This document shows, one piece after another, positions 8,849 to 15,231 of a DNA stretch of 31,503 bases. Source of the stretch: an uncultured Pedobacter sp. (GTDB lineage Bacteria > Bacteroidota > Bacteroidia > Sphingobacteriales > Sphingobacteriaceae). The translations under genes and the position numbers were made by a program. The stretch's first letter is position 1; each line of letters opens with the position of its first letter. The stretch lies in NCBI RefSeq assembly GCF_946479715.1, contig NZ_CAMLHF010000040.1, positions 1 through 31,503 of the forward strand, read 5' to 3'. The notes beneath the pieces are model-generated. The model was not told where the DNA came from. It saw only the letters and a list, made by a program, of their open reading frames with translations, and did no database searches.

Positions 8849-10051
8849 ATGACGCAAAAAAGATACCTGTTCTTAATTTTAATACTTGGTTCACTCACCG
8901 CTCTCGGCCCCTTTTCTATCGACATGTACCTGCCGGGTTTTAAAGCCATAGCTAAAGACCTGAATACCACCGAGGCGAGGGTAGCATGGTCATTATCAAG
9001 CTATTTTATAGGTATCTCTGCTGGCCAGTTGCTTTATGGGCCATTGTTAGATCGTTTTGGTCGCAAAAAACCTCTATTTATTGGTTTACTGGTTTATATT
9101 CTGGCAGCTGCCGGATGTGCACTGGTTAAAGATATTGACTCGTTTATTGTATTGAGGTTTATTCAGGCAATTGGAAGCTGTGCAGCAACTGTTGCATCAG
9201 TAGCCATGGTTCGCGATTTGTTCCCTGTTAGTGAAAATGCCAAGGTATTTGCCCTACTGATGCTTGTGTTAAGTGTTTCGCCTATGATTGCGCCTACTGT
9301 TGGCGGTTATGTTACGGTGGCTTTTGGCTGGCATACGGTGTTCTTGATTTTACTGGGTTTGGGCTTGTTTAATTTAATAGCCAGCTGGCTTTGGTTGCCC
9401 GAAAGCTATAAGCCGGATACTACCATGTCTTTAAAACCTAAACCCATAATAAACAACTTTATAGCGGTGTTACGTGAACCTGCGTTTTACACTTATGCGT
9501 TTACCGGAGCTATGGCATTTGCCGGATTGTTTGTATACATTACCAGCTCTCCTATTCTTTTTATGTCGCTATTTAAAGTAAAGGAAGAGACTTACGGATG
9601 GATCTTTGCCTTTCTTTCCGTAGGATTTATTGGGGCCAGTCAGGTGAACACATTGATGTTAAGGAAATATAAAAGTGAACAGCTGATCTTCGCTGCTTTA
9701 ATTGGACAAGTTATTACCGTAATTGTGTTTTTAATTGGCAGTATTAATGGTTGGTTCGGTCTTGCCGAAACAATTGGTTTTCTATTTGTATTCTTGTGCT
9801 GCTTAGGTGTTGCTAACCCAAATGCTTTAGCACTTTCGCTTGCTCCTTTCTCTAAAAATGCGGGTAGCGCATCTGCTTTAATGGGCGCACTTCAAATGGG
9901 ATTAGGTGCATTAGCATCGGCATGTATTGGCTTTTTTGAACAGACATCGGCTGTGCCAATGGTATTGATTATGACAGTAACATCAGTTATTGCGCTTACT
10001 GTTTTATTTTTTGGGAGAAAGAATATAGTGGCAGCGCCAGCAAGTAACTAG
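8849..10051 (+). CDS. Bcr/CflA-type multidrug efflux MFS transporter
   Basis: 400 residues with about 12 membrane segments. The start is placed at ATG 8849 because the next residues (MTQKRYLFLILILGSLTALG) run directly into the first helix, with PFSIDMYLPGF, a signature of the Bcr/CflA drug-resistance family. A GTG at 8810 would add 13 unlikely residues. The MFS loop motif between helices 2 and 3 is present as GPLLDRFGRKKP, and RFIQAIGSCAATVASVAMVRD matches helix 4 of the family. It should export small toxic compounds by proton antiport across the inner membrane. It follows the DUF6588 gene by 69 bp on the same strand but shows no functional link to it. The substrate cannot be inferred. Confidence 0.93.
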   Translation: MTQKRYLFLILILGSLTALGPFSIDMYLPGFKAIAKDLNTTEARVAWSLSSYFIGISAGQLLYGPLLDRFGRKKPLFIGLLVYILAAAGCALVKDIDSFIVLRFIQAIGSCAATVASVAMVRDLFPVSENAKVFALLMLVLSVSPMIAPTVGGYVTVAFGWHTVFLILLGLGLFNLIASWLWLPESYKPDTTMSLKPKPIINNFIAVLREPAFYTYAFTGAMAFAGLFVYITSSPILFMSLFKVKEETYGWIFAFLSVGFIGASQVNTLMLRKYKSEQLIFAALIGQVITVIVFLIGSINGWFGLAETIGFLFVFLCCLGVANPNALALSLAPFSKNAGSASALMGALQMGLGALASACIGFFEQTSAVPMVLIMTVTSVIALTVLFFGRKNIVAAPASN

Positions 10052-10077
10052 AGCATTCGTTATACTATATTAAATGC

Positions 10078-10149
10078 CGTCATCTCGACGACAGGAGAGA
10101 TCTCTTGAAATAGCATAACCAAGAGATCTCTCCTGTCGTCGAGATGACG
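10078..10149. repeat. Dispersed palindromic repeat, copy 1
   Basis: Two perfectly complementary 30-bp arms (10078-10107 and 10120-10149) flank a 12-nt loop. The arms start CGTCATCTCGACGACAGGAG and end GATCTCTTG. A second, diverged copy is at 17786-17880, sharing the arm sequence and the GCATAAC bases before the right arm. This marks a dispersed repeat family rather than a gene-specific terminator, although the hairpin could also stop transcription after the efflux gene. Confidence 0.93.
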
Positions 10150-10185
10150 AGAGTGGTTTAGAAGACCGCCATATTTTTTTTTCAC

Positions 10186-10239
10186 ACCCACGTAGGGGTA
10201 TAAGTTGATCGTGTTGTCTTACTCTAAAACAAGACAACA
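10186..10239 (+). promoter_or_regulatory. Control region with a palindrome and a start-codon hairpin upstream of the repeat-protein gene
   Basis: ACCC-N6-GGGT at 10186-10199 (inside CACCCACGTAGGGGTATAAG) is a GC-rich island in AT-rich DNA and could be a promoter or operator. Downstream, TGTTGTCTT (10212-10220) and AAGACAACA (10231-10239) form a perfect 9-bp stem with a 10-nt loop that ends at the base before the ATG. The stem would cover the ribosome-binding region. A link to the ECF sigma factor at 13675 is possible but unproven. Confidence 0.45.
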
Positions 10240-11319
10240 ATGAACATCAAATCTCTTATAACAGCATCAATATTATTAGCTATCGGCCTAGGTGCAAATG
10301 CACAAAATCAAATGCCCGGCAAAATGCATATTGGCATAGTGTATCCTTTAAGTACCAACGGAACCCATGCTCCTTTAGATACCAATAACCTTTCTTTTAA
10401 TTTACTTGGCGGTGTATCGGCAGCCGAACGGGGTTTGGCATTTGCAGGGCTTTCGAATGTGGTGCTGCATGATACCAAAGGATTCCTGTTTGCAGGTTTT
10501 TCTAATCATGTAATCAAAAATGCAAACGGCGGACAATTTGCAGGTTTCCTTAATACTTATGGTGGTGGAGACGGGGTTTCCTTTGCAGGCTTTGCCAACA
10601 TATCATCAGGAAATGTAAAGGGTGCTCAATTTGCTGGTTTTACAAACATTGCGAAAGACATGAACGGTGCTCAGTTTGCCGGCTTTGCAAATATTGCCAA
10701 AGATGTAGCTGCAACGCAGATAGCAGGTTTCATTAATACAGCTAAAGATGTTAAAGGCTCTCAGATTGCAGGATTTATAAACATTGCCAAAAAGGTTAAA
10801 GGTGCCCAGATAGCCGGTTTTATAAATATCGCAGAGAGCAGTGATTTTCCGATAGGTATTGTAAATATTATAAAAAACGGGGAGAAAAGTATCGGCGTAA
10901 GCACCACTGATAACCTAACCACAATGCTGACCTTAAGATCGGGGGGCAGAGTACTCTATGGTATTTTAGGAGTTGGGTATAACTTTAAAAATGACAAAGA
11001 AGTATATGCAATTGAAGCCGGTATGGGAGCTCATTTTTTCCAGTCAAATAGTTTCAGGTTAAACACTGAATTAACGACGATGAGTTTAGAAAGCTTTAAA
11101 CATGGAGAGTATTTTAGCTCATCGTTTCGCGTATTACCTGCCTTAAGGATCGCGAAATTTCTGGAAATCTATGGGGGACCGTCTCTTAACTACGTTAACA
11201 CCAACACAGTTGAAGGCAAAGATTTAAACAAGCACTACATCTCTAAATGGGGTAACAAAGGAAACGACTTCCAGGGATTGTATGTAGGCTATACAGGGGG
11301 TATTCAGGTAATCTTTTAA
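10240..11319 (+). CDS. LA_2272-like surface repeat protein
   Basis: 359 residues with a signal peptide (MNIKSLITASILLAIGLGAN, cleavage near NAQ). From about residue 67 to 210 there are roughly nine tandem repeats of 15-16 residues with the core xQ(F/I)AGFxNIAKxxxG, for example AQFAGFANIAKDVA and SQIAGFINIAKKVKG. Repeats of this kind are known from Leptospira LA_2272-type surface proteins and Bacteroidota relatives. The C-terminal third looks like outer-membrane strands (FLEIYGGPSLNY, YTGGIQVIF). It is related along its repeat and C-terminal parts to the protein at 15231-17024, which carries extra signalling domains. The role is unknown; an outer-membrane or surface structural role is inferred. 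It heads a rightward run with the genes at 11383 and 12046. Confidence 0.75.
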   Translation: MNIKSLITASILLAIGLGANAQNQMPGKMHIGIVYPLSTNGTHAPLDTNNLSFNLLGGVSAAERGLAFAGLSNVVLHDTKGFLFAGFSNHVIKNANGGQFAGFLNTYGGGDGVSFAGFANISSGNVKGAQFAGFTNIAKDMNGAQFAGFANIAKDVAATQIAGFINTAKDVKGSQIAGFINIAKKVKGAQIAGFINIAESSDFPIGIVNIIKNGEKSIGVSTTDNLTTMLTLRSGGRVLYGILGVGYNFKNDKEVYAIEAGMGAHFFQSNSFRLNTELTTMSLESFKHGEYFSSSFRVLPALRIAKFLEIYGGPSLNYVNTNTVEGKDLNKHYISKWGNKGNDFQGLYVGYTGGIQVIF

Positions 11320-11382
11320 CCTGATGCAACCTTTAATTAAAATTAACAATCATCATTTATAACACACAAAAACCAAACTACT

Positions 11383-12033
11383 ATGAGAAACCTATTATTG
11401 TACGTTTACATCAGTCTGCTTTTTATCTCTTGTTCAAAAGACAGACTAACGGCCAGCGGTGATAAGATCACAGAGGAACGTAACCCCGGCAACTTTACTG
11501 GTATAAATGCAAGTGGCTCCAACCCTGTCCATGTGGTTTATGGTGCTGATTTTAAGGTGGTACTTAAAGGATCTGACAACTTGATCCCTCACTTTAAAAC
11601 CAAGGTAATGAGCAGCGTATTGTATCTGGAATATGAGCGCACAAGTGTACAGCACGACGATATTGAAGTGTTTATCACCATGCCTTTGATAGACCGTGTT
11701 TCGTTAAGCGGTAGCGGAGAGGTTGAAATAAAAGGCCAGTTTCCTGATGTGGATACCTTTAGGGCTTCTCTTAGCGGATCCGGAGAAATTGAGGTAGATG
11801 AGAAGTTTAATGCAAGACTGGCCAGAGTAGATATTTCGGGTTCTGGCAATGCAGATCTGGAAAAACTAAACGCTAAAAATGCTGACATAGACATATCTGG
11901 AAGTGGCGATGTGAAGATTAAAGTTCAGGATGTGTTAAAGGCTGCAATTAGCGGCAGCGGTAAAGTATACTACTGGGGTAGTCCGCAGGTTAATTCCGAT
12001 ATCAGCGGTTCTGGAAAAGTAATTAAATTTTAA
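11383..12033 (+). CDS. Head GIN domain (DUF2807) lipoprotein
   Basis: 216 residues. The lipoprotein signal MRNLLLYVYISLLFISC (Cys17) is followed by SKD. The mature part is the DUF2807 putative autotransporter-adhesin head GIN domain. It has six regularly spaced SGSG turns (LSGSGEVEIKG, LSGSGEIEVD, ISGSGNADLE, ISGSGDVKIK, ISGSGKVYYW, ISGSGKVIKF) expected to form a right-handed beta-helix. The RNPGNFTGINASGSNPVHV opening is typical of the family. It lies 63 bp after the repeat protein and 12 bp before the desaturase gene, so co-transcription with the latter is likely. The function of these proteins is not established; a surface-anchored scaffold or adhesin role is only suggested by the fold. 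Confidence 0.88.
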   Translation: MRNLLLYVYISLLFISCSKDRLTASGDKITEERNPGNFTGINASGSNPVHVVYGADFKVVLKGSDNLIPHFKTKVMSSVLYLEYERTSVQHDDIEVFITMPLIDRVSLSGSGEVEIKGQFPDVDTFRASLSGSGEIEVDEKFNARLARVDISGSGNADLEKLNAKNADIDISGSGDVKIKVQDVLKAAISGSGKVYYWGSPQVNSDISGSGKVIKF

Positions 12034-12045
12034 AAAACTACGGTC

Positions 12046-13599
12046 ATGGCTTCACTTCAATCATTTTGGCAGAACTTCATCTCTATATTCGGAGCAGCAA
12101 GAATTCCGATTAATGACATCCATCAGTTAGAGAAAAGTGCCCCCGACTTACTGATATATGCATTGCCGCTGGTATTCTTTTGCACGGCGTTGGAATGCGG
12201 ATTTTCTCACTTTGCTGAACATAAGAGCTATGAGAAGAAAGAAACCATAGGCTCACTTTTTATTGGCCTTGGAAATTTAGCTGTTAACCTTTTAATGAAA
12301 GCAATATTGCTTTACGGTGCGGTATGGATCTATAATGTTTTGCCATGGCGCATGAACCTGAACTGGTGGACTCTGATTCCGTGTTTTATCATTTACGATT
12401 GCTGCAGTTATTGGTCGCACCGCATATCTCATTTCAACAGGTTCTTTTGGGCAACACATGTAGTGCACCACTCGGCCGAGCATTACAATTTAACGGTAGC
12501 CTTTAGACAAAGCTGGGTGCAGCATTTTAAAACTGTGTTTTTTATTCCTGTGGCTTTAATGGGTTTTAACCCGGTTATATTCTTTGTTGCCAGTCAGTTG
12601 AGTACGCTATATCAGTTTTGGGTACATACCGAAGCTATTGGAAAATTGCATCCTTTTATTGAAAAATACTTTGGCACCCCATCTAATCACAGGGTGCATC
12701 ACGGCAGTCAGGAGAAATATCTTGACAAGAATTTTGGGGCTACTTTTATGATCTGGGACCACTTATTTGGCACTTTTCAATACGAAGAAGAAAAACCGGT
12801 ATATGGCCTTACTACTCCTGTAGATAATAAAACGAATCCTTTTATTTTGAACTTCCATGAATACAGGGACATGATTAAGGATGTAAAGCAGAGCGATGGA
12901 ATTAAGGAAATGCTTTTCTTCATTTTTGCCAGTCCGGGTAAAATTTACAGGCACAAACTTGCCAATATCGAGAAAGCTGATAAAGCTCCGGTTTTAGATA
13001 AAGCAACCTACCTTAAAACCAAGGGAGTAAAGGTTTTAAAGTTTGCAGGTATGTTATTGGTGATCATTTTATTGCTTAGTGAATCGCTGAATGCCTTAAG
13101 TCAGCCTTCAAAGAAAGCTATTGAGGCCGAGACCTCGGCCTTGCCTACTCCAAAAGGAGAAAATTTGTTGTTTTTTCTACAGAGAAACCCGGATGCCAAT
13201 ACAGTAATTTACGAGCTTAACTTTAAAAGCGAGGGGGTTCTTGATCGTGAAAACCCGGTTAAAGGATCGTGGATCAGGTATACAGAACAAGGCAAATACA
13301 AAGAACTAACCGGTATTGAGCGCAGGTTTGCTTATGGGCTTAAATGTAAGGCTTTGGAGAATGGCGAATTTGAAATACGGTTAGTTGCGTATAAAAAGCT
13401 GCCACTGTACCTGAAAAGATCTGAAACTGACAACAAGTACAAGATTTATATAAAGGATGAGGGTAAGGATTTATTGCTGAAACGGGTTTTTGTAAGGGTA
13501 AATGGCGGTTCATTCTGGTTCCCAAAGGTGGAGTACATTGATTTGATAACAGTCAATAGCGCTTCGGGGATGGAGTTTTTAAAGCGTATTGAGATTTAG
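12046..13599 (+). CDS. Sterol desaturase/fatty acid hydroxylase family protein fused to a DUF4833-like domain
   Basis: 517 residues. The N-terminal half is an integral-membrane di-iron hydroxylase with the histidine clusters HRISH (125-129), HVVHHSAEH (138-146) and HRVHH (215-219), plus four or so hydrophobic segments. Such enzymes hydroxylate or desaturate lipids; the substrate is unknown. A further hydrophobic stretch at about 334-350 (MLLVIILLLSESLNALSQ) looks like a signal peptide now lying inside the protein. It is followed by a soluble region (about 370-517: LLFFLQRNPDANTVIYELNF and later strands) that resembles DUF4833 of Bacteroidota. This suggests fusion of two genes, with the second domain outside the cytoplasmic membrane. 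It starts 12 bp after the DUF2807 gene. The desaturase call is strong; the DUF4833 call is by memory of the motif. Confidence 0.82.
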   Translation: MASLQSFWQNFISIFGAARIPINDIHQLEKSAPDLLIYALPLVFFCTALECGFSHFAEHKSYEKKETIGSLFIGLGNLAVNLLMKAILLYGAVWIYNVLPWRMNLNWWTLIPCFIIYDCCSYWSHRISHFNRFFWATHVVHHSAEHYNLTVAFRQSWVQHFKTVFFIPVALMGFNPVIFFVASQLSTLYQFWVHTEAIGKLHPFIEKYFGTPSNHRVHHGSQEKYLDKNFGATFMIWDHLFGTFQYEEEKPVYGLTTPVDNKTNPFILNFHEYRDMIKDVKQSDGIKEMLFFIFASPGKIYRHKLANIEKADKAPVLDKATYLKTKGVKVLKFAGMLLVIILLLSESLNALSQPSKKAIEAETSALPTPKGENLLFFLQRNPDANTVIYELNFKSEGVLDRENPVKGSWIRYTEQGKYKELTGIERRFAYGLKCKALENGEFEIRLVAYKKLPLYLKRSETDNKYKIYIKDEGKDLLLKRVFVRVNGGSFWFPKVEYIDLITVNSASGMEFLKRIEI

Positions 13600-13604
13600 A
13601 CGCT

Positions 13605-13632
13605 CGTCACGCTGAGCTCGAAGAAGCATGAC
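13605..13632. repeat. Degenerate copy of a dispersed intergenic repeat
   Basis: CGTCACGCTGAGCTCGAAGA followed by AGCATGAC just after the desaturase stop resembles the GTCATGCTGAGC...TCGAAGCAT repeats common between genes of Sphingobacteriaceae. Only one arm is present, with no hairpin partner. It differs in sequence from the palindromes at 10078 and 17786. Confidence 0.45.
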
Positions 13633-13650
13633 CAGACCGAAAAAAACCAA

Positions 13651-13658
13651 TATATTTG
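13651..13658 (+). promoter_or_regulatory. Candidate -7 promoter element of the sigma factor gene
   Basis: TATATTTG matches TAnnTTTG exactly and lies 16 bp upstream of the GTG start, so the leader would be only about 10 nt. No clear -33 TTTG is visible. It suggests the ECF sigma operon has its own housekeeping promoter and is not read only from the desaturase gene. Confidence 0.4.
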
Positions 13659-13674
13659 ACTAAGAAACAAACCA

Positions 13675-14256
13675 GTGATAAATCAAAAAACCGCCCTTCT
13701 GCATCAATATGATGACAAAGCATTTGAGCAAATGTTCAAGGCGCATTATAAAGAACTTCACTCCTATGCCAACGTTATGCTTAGGGACGAAGACACTGCG
13801 GAAGAAATTGTGCAATCTATGTTTCTTAAATTCTGGGAAAAAAGAGAATTGCTAAACGTACAGACATCAATAAAAGCGTACTTGTACAAATGTGTTTATA
13901 ACGATAGCCTAAACTACCTTAAACACCAAAAAGTTAAAACGAAATACCAGGATTTTGCAACATATACCATGAATGATCATCATGAAGCTGCATCATCAAG
14001 AATAGAGCTCACTGAGCTTCAATTTAAGCTACAGGAGGCATTAAATGAATTACCTGAACATTGCAGGACCATTTTCCAGATGAGCAGGTTTGAGGAATTG
14101 AAATATAGAGAAATAGCCGAGCAGCTGGACCTTTCTATTAAAACAGTAGAAAACCAGATGGGCAAAGCTTTAAAGATATTGCGTTTGAAACTGGCCGATT
14201 TCATTACGCTCATTTTACCAGGCATAATCATGTATTACAAGGATTTTTTTAATTAA
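13675..14256 (+). CDS. ECF RNA polymerase sigma-70 factor (FecI-like)
   Basis: 193 residues from a GTG start; no upstream ATG is available in frame. Sigma region 2 covers about 12-85 (FEQMFKAHYKELHSYANVML, EDTAEEIVQSMFLKFWEK). Region 4 covers about 125-180 (LNELPEHCRTIFQMSRFEEL, YREIAEQLDLSIKTVENQMG), as in the Bacteroidota FecI-like group. The last 15 residues are hydrophobic and aromatic (LADFITLILPGIIMYYKDFF), an odd tail for a soluble sigma factor. The FecR anti-sigma gene follows after 9 bp and an STN-domain surface protein after that, so this is a cell-surface signalling operon. Its target promoters are not visible with certainty; the neighbouring repeat-protein promoter region is a candidate. 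Confidence 0.95.
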   Translation: MINQKTALLHQYDDKAFEQMFKAHYKELHSYANVMLRDEDTAEEIVQSMFLKFWEKRELLNVQTSIKAYLYKCVYNDSLNYLKHQKVKTKYQDFATYTMNDHHEAASSRIELTELQFKLQEALNELPEHCRTIFQMSRFEELKYREIAEQLDLSIKTVENQMGKALKILRLKLADFITLILPGIIMYYKDFFN

Positions 14257-14265
14257 GAGGAACAG

Positions 14266-15231
14266 ATGACCGAGGAAATATTGATAAAGTTTCTTTTAAA
14301 AGAAACAAGTGAAGAAGAAAGTATTGCTGTGCAAAAATGGCTGGACGAGGCTACCTCTAACAGGGCCGAATTTACCCAGCTGGAAAAAATCTGGACTGCA
14401 AGTAAAAGTTTAAGTACTACCAGCAATATTGATGAAGAACAGGCATGGATAAAATTTAAAGCAAGAACTGCATCGGGATCAAATGAGGCTATTGTGCGAC
14501 CAATTAAACAAAATTTCGGGTGGTTAAGAATTGCCGCAGTATTGGTTTTAGTGGCCGGAGCATGGATGATGTACAATGTATTTGGCCCTGCAAACTATAC
14601 AGATCTTGTGGCCAGCAATAAGGTGATCGTTGAACATCTTCCAGACGGATCAGAAGTAACCTTGAATAAAAACTCGCAGATCAGCTACGCTACAGATTTT
14701 AAAGACGACCGAAGTGTGAGGCTTAAAAAAGGTGATGTGTTTTTTAATGTAGCGCACGATAAATCAAAACCGTTTGTAATAAAGATTAATAAAGTATCGG
14801 TAACAGTTGTTGGTACTTCCTTTAATGTGAAACACTTAAAAGGAGAAACTGAAGTAATTGTAGAAACAGGTATTGTAAAAGTGAGCAATGGCAATGAAAT
14901 GATAGAACTGCATAAAGGAGAAAAAGTTTTGATTAAAGAGGTGTCGCCTAAATTGATTAAAGAGCAGAATACGGATCAGTTATACAGCTATTACCGCAGC
15001 GGAGATTTTGTGTTTTATAAAACCCCGATCTGGAAAGTAGTAGAGGTTTTAAATGAAGCTTATGATGCACATATTGTGATAAAAGATGCGAACATTGCTA
15101 ATGAAACTTATAACACTACACTTAAAGCAAGGACATCATTAGACAGTAATCTGAATATAATTCGTGAAACAGTACAGAATTTAAAAATAGATCGTAACGA
15201 TGGGCAGATCATACTGTCTAAAATTAAATAA
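14266..15231 (+). CDS. FecR-family anti-sigma factor
   Basis: 321 residues, standard length. The cytoplasmic N-terminus (1-80; ILIKFLLKETSEEESIAVQKW) is of the type that binds the sigma factor. One membrane segment lies at about 87-105 (WLRIAAVLVLVAGAWMMYNV). The periplasmic FecR domain (about 115-215) has LPDGSEVTLNKNSQISY, RSVRLKKGDVFFNVA and VVGTSFNVKH, and a DUF4974 domain closes the protein (about 245-320; SGDFVFYKTPIWKVVEVLNE). It holds the sigma factor until the STN domain of an outer-membrane partner signals. The partner gene overlaps its stop as TAATG, pointing to translational coupling and to that protein as its signalling partner. Confidence 0.96.
   Translation: MTEEILIKFLLKETSEEESIAVQKWLDEATSNRAEFTQLEKIWTASKSLSTTSNIDEEQAWIKFKARTASGSNEAIVRPIKQNFGWLRIAAVLVLVAGAWMMYNVFGPANYTDLVASNKVIVEHLPDGSEVTLNKNSQISYATDFKDDRSVRLKKGDVFFNVAHDKSKPFVIKINKVSVTVVGTSFNVKHLKGETEVIVETGIVKVSNGNEMIELHKGEKVLIKEVSPKLIKEQNTDQLYSYYRSGDFVFYKTPIWKVVEVLNEAYDAHIVIKDANIANETYNTTLKARTSLDSNLNIIRETVQNLKIDRNDGQIILSKIK

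Noticed and set aside
10078..10149. Ordinary intrinsic terminator of the efflux gene
   Set aside because: No T-run follows the stem, and a near-identical palindrome occurs at 17786-17880 in a different context, so it is a dispersed repeat.
10440..10850. Regular 45-48 nt repeats that could be taken for a CRISPR array (also at 16070-16560)
   Set aside because: The repeats are imperfect, in frame and encode the AGFxN/AGLxN protein units; there are no unique spacers and no cas genes.
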